Below are positions 42,236 to 51,448 of a stretch of 64,000 bases of DNA, one piece after another. How positions within the stretch are numbered: position 1 is the first letter of the stretch; each line of letters begins with the position of its first letter. The stretch spans positions 54,646 through 118,645 of the forward strand of contig NZ_BMFG01000010.1 of the NCBI RefSeq assembly GCF_014638005.1, given 5' to 3'. The notes below the pieces were generated by a model. That model was given only the letters and a program-made list of their open reading frames with translations, had not been told where the DNA came from and did not search any database. The position numbers were made by a program, and so were the translations under genes. The stretch comes from Flavobacterium orientale. GTDB taxonomy: Bacteria > Bacteroidota > Bacteroidia > Flavobacteriales > Flavobacteriaceae.

Positions 42236-42312
42236 CTAAGGTACTGAGGTGCTAAGTTACAAAGGAACTAAGGTTCATTCTCTATTTTCTTTTCTCTATT
42301 TTATATTTTCTC
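42236..42312 (-). repeat. Intercistronic heptad/octad repeat element ahead of cmk
   Basis: Read in the gene direction: a heptad stretch of AGAAAAT/AGAGAAA type (42276-42312), then five 8-base units of the form NACCTTAG (AACCTTAG, TTCCTTTG, then TAACTTAG, CACCTCAG, then TACCTTAG; 42236-42275), then AAAA and the cmk ATG. Same order and orientation as ahead of serA. Confidence 0.8.
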
Positions 42313-42324
42313 CAAACTCCATTC

Positions 42325-43344
42325 CTAATCCAAATTAATCATTAATCCAAATAAACTGGTATTTGCTGCAACAGTATATCTGGAATACGAATAATCAAAT
42401 CGAATGGAATTCATTCGAAGTCCGACTCCAAAAGAGATTCCAGAAAAATGGCGTTGGTCTAAAATTCGCAATTCTTCACTTCTTCTAAAATTATAACCAA
42501 CACGAATATTGAAACTTTTTTCGGGAAAAAGTTCTGCACCAACAACTACATGACGAAGTGCGTTATTAAAAAAGGATACTTTTTCTTCATTTTGCCCACC
42601 ATCCAAAGTACCTTCTGCTCTTGCCGGATTTGAAAAAGCTACATTCCATTGTTGTAGATTTTCCAATGTTAAATGCCATCGAATGGGTACATTTTCTAAC
42701 AATTGTGAAATTCCAGCCATCACTTCGAGAGGTAACTTTTCACGAGTCCCGGCATAGGTTACAAACTGAGTTCCAAAATTTCTGATTACAAACGCATAAT
42801 TGATATCATTTCTATCATCAATATAAATACAACCCAAATCAATCGCTCCTCCAAAAGAGGTATAACTTTCTAAAGTGGAGGTAATCAATTTGGCATTTAC
42901 TCCCACATAAAAGTTGGAAAACGGAATATTATAAGAATAACCAAAAGACAAAGCTCCTTCACTTCCTGTAAAATCGGCTGTTTCCAATCCGTTTTCATCT
43001 CTCCCTTCGAAAGTTCCGTAGTTGATGTAATTTACCCCCGCATGAAAAGTTTGCAAATGACGATCATAGGTATAAGCATAAGCGGCCGTTCCATAGGATA
43101 TTTCTCCAAAATAACTACCGTAATTCACTGCTAATTGATTGTGCATTTCGCTGTTGATGGAAGCCGGATTAAAATGGCCTTGATTGACATCGTAATCAAA
43201 AAGAGTGATTGTTTTTCCGCCCAAAGCTGCTTGTCTTGGTGAAGTCATCAAATTTAAAAACTGATAAACTGATTGACCACCCACTTGTGCAAATAGTTGG
43301 AATTGACAAAATAGAAATAAAACAAATATCAGGTTTCTAACCAT
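42325..43344 (-). CDS. porQ: Type IX secretion system protein PorQ
   Basis: 339 residues. Signal peptide (LIFVLFLFCQFQLFAQ), then an outer-membrane barrel of the PorV/PorQ FadL-like family: QSVYQFLNLMTSPRQAALGGKTITLFDYDV, NQLAVNYGSYFGEISYGTAAYAY, FSFGYSYNIPFSNFYVGVNAKL, RVGYNFRRSEELRILDQRHFSGISFGVGLRM. PorQ is a T9SS outer-membrane component associated with attachment-complex function. It is consistent with the T9SS sorting domain of the first gene. It lies between lon and cmk. Confidence 0.93.
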   Translation of the reverse strand: MVRNLIFVLFLFCQFQLFAQVGGQSVYQFLNLMTSPRQAALGGKTITLFDYDVNQGHFNPASINSEMHNQLAVNYGSYFGEISYGTAAYAYTYDRHLQTFHAGVNYINYGTFEGRDENGLETADFTGSEGALSFGYSYNIPFSNFYVGVNAKLITSTLESYTSFGGAIDLGCIYIDDRNDINYAFVIRNFGTQFVTYAGTREKLPLEVMAGISQLLENVPIRWHLTLENLQQWNVAFSNPARAEGTLDGGQNEEKVSFFNNALRHVVVGAELFPEKSFNIRVGYNFRRSEELRILDQRHFSGISFGVGLRMNSIRFDYSYSRYTVAANTSLFGLMINLD

Positions 43345-43444
43345 AGCATTTTTTGGGAAGTACTTCTCCTATAAACGAAGTTGCGAAGATATTATTTTTT
43401 GTTGAGTAAGTTTTTATTTGAAATCGTAAAGTTAATGGAGAATG

Positions 43445-43479
43445 AAAAAAAATGGCAATCGAAAATTGATTGCCATTTT
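43445..43479 (-). terminator. Terminator after lon
   Basis: 12-bp stem AAAATGGCAATC / GATTGCCATTTT (43449-43460 with 43468-43479); on the minus strand it is followed by eight T. Confidence 0.85.
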
Positions 43480-43487
43480 AATAAAAC

Positions 43488-45938
43488 TTATAGTTTTTTT
43501 GCGTTTTTCACATTTTGATTGGTGATGGCTAATTTTAGCACTTCTGCCATTTCTTTGACATAATGAAAGGTTAAACCTTCTAAATATTCCGGTTTAATCT
43601 CATCAATATCGTGTTTGTTATCTGCACAAAGTATGATTTCTTTTATGTTAGCACGCTTTGCTGCTAAAATTTTTTCTTTTATTCCACCCACAGGTAGCAC
43701 TTTTCCTCTTAGCGTAATTTCGCCAGTCATGGCTAAGTTTTTCTTAACCCTTTTTTGAGTCAAAACAGAAACAATAGAGGTTAACATTGCAATTCCGGCA
43801 CTTGGTCCGTCTTTTGGAGTAGCTCCTTCCGGAACGTGAATATGAATGTTATAATTTTGTAATAAATCTTGATTTATACCTAATTCTTCTGCATATGACT
43901 TGATGTATTCTAAAGCAATGGTAGCCGATTCTTTCATCACCGTACCTAAATTTCCGGTTAAGGTCAAGGTTCCTTTTCCTTTTGAAATTAAAGATTCTAT
44001 AAATAAAATATCTCCGCCTACACTAGTCCAAGCTAAACCGGTAACAACACCTGCAACTTCATTACTTTCCGATTTATCGCGTTCTAATCGTGGAGCTCCT
44101 AATACTTTAATAATATCTTCATCTGTCACTTTTTTATTGTATTCTTCTTCCATTGCAACAGATTTCGCTGCATTTCGAATTACTTGAGCAATTTTTTGTT
44201 CCAAACTTCTAACACCTGATTCTCGGGTATAACCTTCAATTATTTTTTCTAATTGACGTTTACCAATTGTCAAATCTTTTGTGGTAAGTCCATGTTCTTT
44301 TAATTGCTTTGGCAATAAATGCTTAGCGGCAATTCCAATTTTTTCCTCTATGGTATAACCTGACATTTTAATTACTTCCATTCTGTCTTTCAATGCCGGT
44401 TGAATGGTTGACATGGTATTGGACGTTGCAATAAACATCACTTTTGACAAGTCATAACCCATTTCCAAGAAATTATCATAGAACTCATTATTTTGTTCCG
44501 GATCTAAAACTTCTAATAATGCTGAGGAAGGATCTCCGGAATGGCTGGCCGAAAGTTTATCGATTTCATCTAAAACAAAAACCGGATTGGATGTCCCAGC
44601 TTTTTTGATGTTTTGTAAAATTCTTCCGGGCATGGCTCCAATATATGTTTTACGATGACCTCTGATTTCTGCTTCGTCACGCAAACCTCCTAATGACATT
44701 CTCACATATTCTCTGCCAAGAGCTTTTGCTATGGATTTTCCAATTGATGTTTTTCCAACTCCCGGAGGTCCGGTTAAACACAAAATTGGAGATTTCATAT
44801 CGTTTCTTAGCTTTAAAACCGCAAGATGTTCAATGATTCTTTTTTTAACATCTTCTAAACCAAAATGGTCTTTATCCAGCACTTTTTCTGCTCTTTTTAA
44901 ATCAAAATTATCTTTAGAAAAATTATCCCATGGCAATTCTAAAAAGAGTTCCAAATAATTACGTGATATTCCAAAATCAGGCGATTGCGGATTGGTTCTT
45001 TGTAATTTTTTAAGCTCCTTTTCAAAATGGTCTTCCACTTTTTTGTTCCATTTTTTAGATTTTGCTTTTTGACGCATTTCTTCAATTTCCTGCTCGTAGG
45101 AAACACCACCCAATTCTTCTTGAATGGTTTTCATTTGCTGATGCAAGAAATATTCGCGTTGTTGCTGATCTAGGTCAAAACGAACTTTAGACTGAATATC
45201 GTTTTTTAATTCCAATTTTTGCAACTCGGTGTTCATGTAACGCAAGGTTGTCAACGCTCGTTCTTTAAGAACATTCATCATCAATAATTCTTGTTTCTCT
45301 TGAACCGAAAGATTCATATTTGATGAAACAAAGTTGATTAAAAACGATTTACTTTCAATATTCTTTATAGCAAAAGTGGCTTCAGTTGGGATATTAGGAC
45401 TTGATTTAATAATTTGAATTGCAATTTCCTTTATCGATTCAATTATAGCTCCAAACTCGGTGTCGGTATGACTTGGTCTTTTTTCAGGAACTTCTTTAAC
45501 AAAAGCACTAATATAAGGATCTTCAGAAATGACCTTATCAATCTCAAATCGTTTTTTGCCTTGTAAGATTACGGTAACATTACCGTCAGGCATTTTTAAA
45601 ACTCTTAAAATCTGAGCAACAGTTCCAATGGTATTGATATCTTCTCTTTTCGGGTCTTCAATTTCTTCATTGATTTGAGCAACTACACCAATTACTTTCC
45701 CGGCTGCATTTGCATCATTTATTAATTTAATTGATTTGTCTCTTCCTGCGGTAATCGGAATTACAACACCGGGAAACAAAACCATATTTCGTAAGGGTAA
45801 TATTGGTAATGACTTTGGAAGCTCTTCCTTATTCATCTCCTCCTCGTCTTCGGGAGTCAATAACGGAATTAAATCGGCTTCAGTATCAAAATCATGAAGT
45901 GACAATTTGTCTAGGGTTAAAATTTTGTGATTTGACAT
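43488..45938 (-). CDS. lon: ATP-dependent protease Lon
   Basis: 816 residues. N-terminal LON domain ([26 protein letters not shown]), AAA+ module with Walker [14 protein letters not shown] and Walker [11 protein letters not shown], and a C-terminal protease. The catalytic Ser is in [12 protein letters not shown], the Lys in [17 protein letters not shown]. It degrades misfolded and specific regulatory proteins in the cytosol. A TATATTTG box lies ~50 bp upstream; a terminator follows. Confidence 0.98.
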   Translation of the reverse strand: MSNHKILTLDKLSLHDFDTEADLIPLLTPEDEEEMNKEELPKSLPILPLRNMVLFPGVVIPITAGRDKSIKLINDANAAGKVIGVVAQINEEIEDPKREDINTIGTVAQILRVLKMPDGNVTVILQGKKRFEIDKVISEDPYISAFVKEVPEKRPSHTDTEFGAIIESIKEIAIQIIKSSPNIPTEATFAIKNIESKSFLINFVSSNMNLSVQEKQELLMMNVLKERALTTLRYMNTELQKLELKNDIQSKVRFDLDQQQREYFLHQQMKTIQEELGGVSYEQEIEEMRQKAKSKKWNKKVEDHFEKELKKLQRTNPQSPDFGISRNYLELFLELPWDNFSKDNFDLKRAEKVLDKDHFGLEDVKKRIIEHLAVLKLRNDMKSPILCLTGPPGVGKTSIGKSIAKALGREYVRMSLGGLRDEAEIRGHRKTYIGAMPGRILQNIKKAGTSNPVFVLDEIDKLSASHSGDPSSALLEVLDPEQNNEFYDNFLEMGYDLSKVMFIATSNTMSTIQPALKDRMEVIKMSGYTIEEKIGIAAKHLLPKQLKEHGLTTKDLTIGKRQLEKIIEGYTRESGVRSLEQKIAQVIRNAAKSVAMEEEYNKKVTDEDIIKVLGAPRLERDKSESNEVAGVVTGLAWTSVGGDILFIESLISKGKGTLTLTGNLGTVMKESATIALEYIKSYAEELGINQDLLQNYNIHIHVPEGATPKDGPSAGIAMLTSIVSVLTQKRVKKNLAMTGEITLRGKVLPVGGIKEKILAAKRANIKEIILCADNKHDIDEIKPEYLEGLTFHYVKEMAEVLKLAITNQNVKNAKKL

Positions 45939-45984
45939 AGTTATTTAATAGGTCATTTTGTCATTAAACATAAAAAAGGGAAAG

Positions 45985-45992
45985 CAAATATA
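45985..45992 (-). promoter_or_regulatory. -7 promoter box of lon
   Basis: The minus strand reads TATATTTG, a perfect TAnnTTTG, 46 bp before the ATG. No clear -33 element and no obvious heat-shock inverted repeat. Confidence 0.5.
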
Positions 45993-46083
45993 TAGTATAT
46001 GTTTGATTGTGAATAAGAATCCACAACATAAACGATGAAATACAACTAACCATCTATAAAACGTCAAATCTTATGCCATAAAA

Positions 46084-46104
46084 AAATCCCGACAATCGGG
46101 ATTT
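46084..46104 (-). terminator. Terminator after the DUF6252 lipoprotein
   Basis: Stem AAATCCCGA / TCGGGATTT (46084-46092 with 46096-46104), followed on the minus strand by a T-run; 22 bp past the stop. Confidence 0.88.
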
Positions 46105-46126
46105 AGTTGTTTTTATATAACTTTTT

Positions 46127-47053
46127 TTAATATTCTACATCAAAAGCTCCTTGCGTTATTTGATAAGTTACACCTTGATGAATTACGTTTGCATTGAAAG
46201 TACCTTTTATTCTTGTTGCCGTTTTTTCAGTGATAGTAACTGAACCTGAAGTTGCAAATTGAGTAAATGGAACTGATGAATTGACATAATATAGTTGCAC
46301 CACATCATTAGTATTACCGGTTATGTTGTATGTTCCGGCATTCAAATTGGTACGCATACTTACTGTTATACCATTATCATTAATGTCATCTGCATAAACA
46401 GAAATAAAGGCTATATTGTTGATTTCTATTTCAAGTGTAAAAATATCAGTATCAACAAATTCTACTCCATTAATTCTAGCAAAGAAAGTATCATTTGTAG
46501 GGTTGTCCGTTACGTAAGGGATATTTGTGAAAACACCATTTGTAAAATTAATCGGTAGCATTGTTGTATCATCAAAATCTGTCCAATATCCGGTAAAAGC
46601 AAATGTTCCCGAAACTGTTTGATTTTGTGTATTAACATTGGTTACAACAATTGAACCTGTATTTGCATTATCGTTTGTAGGATGGTGTCCTGAATAACCA
46701 TATTCTGTTCCGGCTGGTTGATAAACTATTAAATTATCCATTGAATTTGCCGGATAAGTACCAGGTGTTGTTCCGCCAGCAACAAACGAAAAATTTTCTC
46801 CAGAAGATTTAAATCCTGAAACAATAATCGAACCTCCTGAAACATAAGCCAAATAATTAGTAGCGACAAATGTCTGATTATTAAAATCAGCTTTAAAAGA
46901 TGCTGGACCGGTTCCGGGATTATTGGGATTGGTAGGATCAGTCGGATTTGGAATTTGTATTGCCGGATCAATAGGTTCAACATCTCCCGAACATGAGACA
47001 AAAAGAACAGAACATAAAACTATAAAGAAAGAAAATAAAGTTTGCTTTTTCAT
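46127..47053 (-). CDS. DUF6252-type lipoprotein with two similar halves
   Basis: 308 residues. Lipoprotein signal SFFIVLCSVLFVSC (Cys 21), then a Pro/Asn-rich spacer (NPTDPTNPNNPGTGP). Two beta-rich units follow that begin similarly (SFKADFNNQTFVATNY... and TFFARINGVEFVDTDIF...), each ending in a GTFAF/GTFNANV-type strand: the DUF6252 pattern, apparently duplicated. Function unknown; envelope-anchored. Own promoter box and terminator suggest a single-gene transcript. Confidence 0.8.
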   Translation of the reverse strand: MKKQTLFSFFIVLCSVLFVSCSGDVEPIDPAIQIPNPTDPTNPNNPGTGPASFKADFNNQTFVATNYLAYVSGGSIIVSGFKSSGENFSFVAGGTTPGTYPANSMDNLIVYQPAGTEYGYSGHHPTNDNANTGSIVVTNVNTQNQTVSGTFAFTGYWTDFDDTTMLPINFTNGVFTNIPYVTDNPTNDTFFARINGVEFVDTDIFTLEIEINNIAFISVYADDINDNGITVSMRTNLNAGTYNITGNTNDVVQLYYVNSSVPFTQFATSGSVTITEKTATRIKGTFNANVIHQGVTYQITQGAFDVEY

Positions 47054-47073
47054 TAGGTGTTAATTTAATTCTT

Positions 47074-47081
47074 CAAATATA
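47074..47081 (-). promoter_or_regulatory. -7 promoter box of the DUF6252 lipoprotein
   Basis: The minus strand reads TATATTTG, a perfect TAnnTTTG, 20 bp before the ATG. Confidence 0.5.
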
Positions 47082-47132
47082 AAAATTTGAATACAGCTAG
47101 AGAACGATTTTAAATTTTATTTTTACAAAAGT

Positions 47133-47160
47133 GTAACATTTAATAAATTGATGTGTCTTT
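47133..47160 (+). promoter_or_regulatory. Candidate ECF promoter ahead of the second sigma gene
   Basis: GTAACATTT at 47133-47141 and TGTGTCTTT at 47152-47160 have the AAC-containing upstream box and GTC-containing downstream box typical of ECF promoters, ~22 bp before the proposed TTG start. A single example only, so weak. Confidence 0.35.
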
Positions 47161-47181
47161 AAATCAAATCCGGTTAACCAA

Positions 47182-47733
47182 TTGAGTTTAGCAAACGAAA
47201 ATATTGAGCATTTAATCTTGCTTTGTAAGCAAAATAATCAAAAAGCACAATTTGAAGTGTATACTCGCTATTGTAAAGCAATGTATAACGTGGCTCTTCG
47301 AATTGTGAAAGATGAACATTTTGCCGAAGATGTGATGCAAGAAGGATTTTTAAAAGCTTTCCAAAAACTAGATACCTTTAGAAATGAAGTTGCTTTTGGA
47401 GCTTGGTTAAAACGAATTATTATTAATTACAGCATTGATTTTTATAAAAAAAATAGTTTTTTTAATCACGATGATTTTGAAACTAAAGTCTATAAAATTG
47501 AAGATGAACCCGAAGATGAGTCAATTGATTATACCAATTTAAAGGTTCAGGAAGTGCTAAACGCTATTCAAAACTTAAAGGAAAGCTACCGAATGATTCT
47601 AACATTAGTATTCATTGAAGGTTTTGATTTAGAAGAAGTTTGTGAAATATTAAACATCAGTTATGCCAATTGCAGAACTACTATGAGTAGAGCAAAAGAA
47701 AGTTTGCGAATGCAACTGGCATCAAAACAATAA
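47182..47733 (+). CDS. ECF RNA polymerase sigma factor (TTG start)
   Basis: 183 residues. Region 2 (YTRYCKAMYNVALRIVKDEHFAEDVMQEGFLKAFQKLDTFRNEVAFGAWLKRIIINYSIDFYKK) and region 4 (LNAIQNLKESYRMILTLVFIEGFDLEEVCEILNISYANCRTTMSRAKESLRMQL) are complete. There is no ATG between the in-frame TGA at 47149 and the conserved region, so TTG at 47182 is the only sensible start. First gene of a four-gene operon with a membrane anti-sigma candidate and two exported beta-solenoid proteins. Confidence 0.93.
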   Translation: MSLANENIEHLILLCKQNNQKAQFEVYTRYCKAMYNVALRIVKDEHFAEDVMQEGFLKAFQKLDTFRNEVAFGAWLKRIIINYSIDFYKKNSFFNHDDFETKVYKIEDEPEDESIDYTNLKVQEVLNAIQNLKESYRMILTLVFIEGFDLEEVCEILNISYANCRTTMSRAKESLRMQLASKQ

Positions 47734-47738
47734 AGACT

Positions 47739-48287
47739 ATGAAAGAGAAAAAAGATGCATTAGAAACACTTTTCAGTCAACTAGAAAATCAATGGGATAC
47801 CGAAACACCACGGTTAGGTCATTCCGATCGGTTTTTAAAAAAACTGAATGCAACACCAATTCAAAAGAAAAAGAAAAATTGGTTGCCATTATCATTAGCG
47901 GCTTCACTCCTATTGATTGTTGGAATGATAAGTTTTTATCAACTTAAAAACGAACAACCAATAGACCAATGGCAAAATGCTTCATCACAGACCAAAGAAA
48001 CCCACGATTACTTTGCGTCAGTGGTTGAAAAAGAATTAATCGATTTAAAGTCGAAACAAACACCAGAAACCGAAGAAATAATTAACGATGCCTTAAATCA
48101 AATGAAAGTTTTTGATCAGGATTATCAAAAAATCATAAGCGAATTACAAAAAAACGGAGACACCAAACAATTGCTTCATGCCATGATTCTGAATTTTCAA
48201 ACCCGAATTTCATTTCTAGAAGAAGTAATCAAAAAAATTGAAATCATTAATCTTAAAAACACCATTGAAAATGAAAAATTTATATAG
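47739..48287 (+). CDS. Putative membrane anti-sigma factor
   Basis: 182 residues, starting 5 bp after the sigma gene. A ~45-residue charged cytoplasmic N-terminus (DALETLFSQLENQWDTETPRLGHSDRFLKKL), one membrane helix (WLPLSLAASLLLIVGMISFYQL, residues ~48-68) and a helical periplasmic domain (coiled-coil-like, IINDALNQMKVFDQDYQKIISELQK). There is no zinc-type HxxxCxxC motif. Position and topology, not family similarity, support the anti-sigma role. The last 17 bases overlap the next gene. Confidence 0.72.
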   Translation: MKEKKDALETLFSQLENQWDTETPRLGHSDRFLKKLNATPIQKKKKNWLPLSLAASLLLIVGMISFYQLKNEQPIDQWQNASSQTKETHDYFASVVEKELIDLKSKQTPETEEIINDALNQMKVFDQDYQKIISELQKNGDTKQLLHAMILNFQTRISFLEEVIKKIEIINLKNTIENEKFI

Positions 48288-49323
48288 TTTAATCCTATTT
48301 TTTGTTGTCCTATCCGGATATGCAACAGAGCACAACGGAAAACACACCAAACAAAAAACAGCTAAAAAATCAGTAGCAGTAAATTCAGATGCGACAGTTG
48401 ACATTAGCAACAAATATGGAAATGTATTTGTAACCACATGGAACGAAGACAAAATTGACATAGAAGTTGTAATTACCGTAAGTGGTGATGACGAAAGCTG
48501 GGTTGATAAAAAATTAGCATCTATTTCTGTCGATTTTAATGGTTCGAAAAGTCTTTATGCTGCCAAAACTATTTTTGAAAAAATTAGCAGTTCAAGCAGA
48601 AGAAATAGTGTAGAAATAAATTATACGGTAAAAATTCCTAAAAATGGTAATGTAAAAATTGCCAATCAATATGGTAATATTCTATCACATGATTTGAACG
48701 GAAGTACTAACATTGTTTGTAAGTATGGAAAAATTGCAATGGGAAAATTAAACAATTCTATTAATATCATTAAAATTGATTATTGCTCAAAATCAACCAT
48801 TGAAAGCTTGAAAAATGCTGTTATTAATGCTAAATATTCCGGCTTAACTATTGGTTCTTTCTCAAATTTAGATATTAATTCCAGTTATACCGATGTTGTT
48901 GTTCTAAATGGATATTCGCTGAAATACGCTAGTAATTACGGGAAAATTGCCACAGGAAAAGTTAACAACATTGAGGGAAGTGGCAATTATCTTTCTATTA
49001 AAATTGATGAAATTGAAAACAATTTGAAACTGACAACCAATTACAGTAACTTTTCTCTGAATGCGGTTTCAGCAAAAGCAAGTAACATTTCAATCACATC
49101 AGGTTATACCAATATCAAAATGAATCATAGCCCAAATTATACTTTTGATTTTGATGTAATAACAAAATATGCCAATTTCAAAAGCGAAGCACCACTTGAA
49201 TATAACACTAGAGTGGAAACAAATACAACTAAATCGTATACCGGTTTTTATAAAAAAAGTGGTACAAACAAAGTAACTATTACTTCTAATTACGGAAATG
49301 TAAGTTTAAATCTAACCAATTAA
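48271..49323 (+). CDS. Exported beta-solenoid-like protein (DUF4097/adhesin-type)
   Basis: 350 residues from the ATG at 48271, chosen because the signal peptide (NLYSLILFFVVLSGYA) begins there; the frame is open upstream to 48238. The mature part is made of short repeats ending in NYGKI, NYGNV, KYGKI or NYSNF about every 20-30 residues, the pattern of a beta-solenoid. It overlaps the anti-sigma gene by 17 bases, implying coupling. Likely envelope or surface protein controlled by the sigma factor. Confidence 0.8.
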   Translation: MKNLYSLILFFVVLSGYATEHNGKHTKQKTAKKSVAVNSDATVDISNKYGNVFVTTWNEDKIDIEVVITVSGDDESWVDKKLASISVDFNGSKSLYAAKTIFEKISSSSRRNSVEINYTVKIPKNGNVKIANQYGNILSHDLNGSTNIVCKYGKIAMGKLNNSINIIKIDYCSKSTIESLKNAVINAKYSGLTIGSFSNLDINSSYTDVVVLNGYSLKYASNYGKIATGKVNNIEGSGNYLSIKIDEIENNLKLTTNYSNFSLNAVSAKASNISITSGYTNIKMNHSPNYTFDFDVITKYANFKSEAPLEYNTRVETNTTKSYTGFYKKSGTNKVTITSNYGNVSLNLTN

Positions 49324-49334
49324 TAATTTAAAAA

Positions 49335-50057
49335 ATGAAAAAATCAATCACACTTCTATTACTTCTTGTAGTGACACTTTCTTCCGGTCAATGGCGTCAG
49401 GAAAAAATAAAAGGGAACGGAAATTTTACAACCAAAGAAATCACAACTTCAGATTACGAATCTGTTAGTGTTGCCGGAGCTTTTTATGTAACGCTTGTTG
49501 AAGGCAATGAAGGGAAAATATCCGTAAAAGCAGAAGAAAATCTATTAGAATTTATAGATATTGAAAGTAAAGGTTCTGATTTGCAAATTCGCACAAAAAA
49601 AGGATACAATCTCAATCCATCTAAAGGAAAAAAAATAGAAATTACTGTTCCTGTAAAGGATATTTCTAAAGTCAGTTTAGCCGGTTCAGGTGATATTGTT
49701 TCCAATTTCACTTTAAAAGCTACAACATTTAAAGCGTCTGTTGCCGGTTCCGGAGATATAAAATTAAGTTTAGATGCTGATTCTGTTCAAGCCAATGTTG
49801 CCGGATCTGGCGATATTCAATTAAAAGGAAAGACAAAAAATCTTGAAGCCAATGTATCCGGTTCCGGTGATATAGAAGCTTTTGATTTACAATCAGAAAA
49901 TAGTAAAGTGAGCGTTTCAGGTTCAGGAAATATTAGCACCAATTGCACTGAACTCATTGAAGCTCGTGTTTCCGGTTCGGGAGATATTGAATACAAAGGA
50001 AAACCTAAAAAAATCGACACAAAAGTGGCGGGTTCCGGGAAAATTAAGATGATTTAA
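49335..50057 (+). CDS. DUF2807 (head GIN domain) exported protein
   Basis: 240 residues. Signal peptide (LLLLLVVTLSSGQ), then a DUF2807 domain: GNGNFTTKEITTSDYESVSVAGAFYVTLVEGNEGKISVKAEENLL. It is followed by seven VAGSGDI/VSGSGDI repeats about every 20-24 residues, ending VAGSGKIKMI. The fold is expected to be a right-handed beta-helix as in putative autotransporter adhesins. Last gene of the sigma operon, 11 bp after the previous stop, with a terminator 11 bp later. Confidence 0.9.
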   Translation: MKKSITLLLLLVVTLSSGQWRQEKIKGNGNFTTKEITTSDYESVSVAGAFYVTLVEGNEGKISVKAEENLLEFIDIESKGSDLQIRTKKGYNLNPSKGKKIEITVPVKDISKVSLAGSGDIVSNFTLKATTFKASVAGSGDIKLSLDADSVQANVAGSGDIQLKGKTKNLEANVSGSGDIEAFDLQSENSKVSVSGSGNISTNCTELIEARVSGSGDIEYKGKPKKIDTKVAGSGKIKMI

Positions 50058-50068
50058 AAGAAATAAAT

Positions 50069-50107
50069 CTGCTTCCGAAATTATTCTACTTCGGAAGCAG
50101 TATTTTT
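50069..50107. terminator. Terminator between DUF2807 and the MFS gene
   Basis: 11-bp stem CTGCTTCCGAA / TTCGGAAGCAG (50069-50079 with 50090-50100), followed on the plus strand by TATTTTTT. The right arm lies within the last codons of the convergent MFS gene. Confidence 0.85.
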
Positions 50108-51385
50108 TGGTACTCGTAGCAACAATAACAATCCGGCTACAAAGAAAACCATTAGAAAAACAATGGCATTTCGCATGCTTCCTGTAATTTGGTCAATCGT
50201 TCCATATATTGCCATACCAATCACAATTCCAATTTTTTCGGCAACGTCATAAAAACTAAAAAAGGAAGCGGTATCTTCTGTTTTAGGTAAAAATTTCGAA
50301 TAAGTTGATCGAGAAAGTGCTTGAATTCCTCCCATTACCATTCCCACAAAACCTGCTGTAACATAAAAATGAATAGGTTCGGTTACAAAGTAAGCAAACA
50401 CACAAATGATTGCCCAAATAGCGTTAATCACAATCAAAGTTGGAATATTTCCGAATTTTTCTGAAGCTTTGGAAGTTAAAGTAGCACCCACAACAGCAAC
50501 TAATTGAATCACTAAAATACTTATGATTAAACCGGTTGTTTTTTCACTATCGGTTGACCAATTTATTTCTTGTTCACCAAAATAAGTCGCCACTAACATT
50601 ACCGTTTGAACTGCCATACTATACACAAAAAAAGCAACTAAATAGCGATAAAGCCTGAGGTTTTGGTATAATTGACTTTGCACTTTTTTCAGTTCTCTAA
50701 ATCCGTTTAAGATGACATCTTTAGTAATTTTATCGGCATTCTTATTTCCTTTTGGCAAATACCAAAAAGCATATTGAGCAAAAAGAATCCACCAAATTCC
50801 GGTCATCGCAAAAGCCATTCGCATAGCTAGAAGAGCTTCTTCTCCCTCTTTTCCGATAATCATGTATAAGTTTACCAATAACAAAATAACACTTCCTACA
50901 TAACCCATCGAATACCCTTTGGCACTCAAACTGTCTTGTTGCTCTTTATATGCGATGTCGGGTAAATAGGAATTATAAAACACCAAACTCCCCCAAAATC
51001 CAATCAATCCAAAAAAGAAACAGACTATTCCAAAATAGATATTATCCGCTGTAAACCAATACATTCCAATACAAGAAATTGCTCCTAAATAGCAAAAAAA
51101 CTGCATAAAACGTTTTTTATTTCCGGCAAAATCGGCAATTCCTGATAAAATTGGAGAAATAAAAGCAACACATAAAAAAGCAAAAGCTGTAACAAAACTT
51201 ATTAGAGCCGTGCTTTTAAATTCATATCCTAAAAAAAGGATATTCGGATTTTCTTTCGGAAATAAAAACCCGTAGTACAAAGGAAAAATAGAGGATGAAA
51301 TTACTAACGGATAAACCGAATTGGCCCAGTCATAAAAAGCCCATGCGTTAACTAATTTCTTACTTCCTTTTGCAAGTGTTGTCAT
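50081..51385 (-). CDS. MFS transporter, UMF1-like
   Basis: 434 residues with 12 probable helices. The N-terminus KLVNAWAFYDWANSVYPLVISSSIFPLYY, the FVTAFAFLCVAFISPILSGIADFAGNKKRFM loop and GGIQALSRSTYSKFLPKTEDTASFFSFYDVAEKIG are the signature of the UMF1/Atg22-like MFS family. Substrate unknown; amino acids or organic solutes have been suggested for relatives. Convergent with the sigma operon. Confidence 0.9.
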   Translation of the reverse strand: MTTLAKGSKKLVNAWAFYDWANSVYPLVISSSIFPLYYGFLFPKENPNILFLGYEFKSTALISFVTAFAFLCVAFISPILSGIADFAGNKKRFMQFFCYLGAISCIGMYWFTADNIYFGIVCFFFGLIGFWGSLVFYNSYLPDIAYKEQQDSLSAKGYSMGYVGSVILLLVNLYMIIGKEGEEALLAMRMAFAMTGIWWILFAQYAFWYLPKGNKNADKITKDVILNGFRELKKVQSQLYQNLRLYRYLVAFFVYSMAVQTVMLVATYFGEQEINWSTDSEKTTGLIISILVIQLVAVVGATLTSKASEKFGNIPTLIVINAIWAIICVFAYFVTEPIHFYVTAGFVGMVMGGIQALSRSTYSKFLPKTEDTASFFSFYDVAEKIGIVIGMAIYGTIDQITGSMRNAIVFLMVFFVAGLLLLLRVPKNTASEVE

Positions 51386-51409
51386 AGTTGAAATTTTTGG
51401 TCATAAAAA

Positions 51410-51433
51410 AAGCTGCTCTTTTCAGAACAGCTT
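51410..51433 (-). terminator. Terminator after the M48 protease
   Basis: AAGCTG...CAGCTT stem (51410-51415 with 51428-51433), extended inward by three pairs past one mismatch; on the minus strand it is followed by TTTTTTT. Confidence 0.8.
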
Positions 51434-51448
51434 CGAAAGTACTATTTT

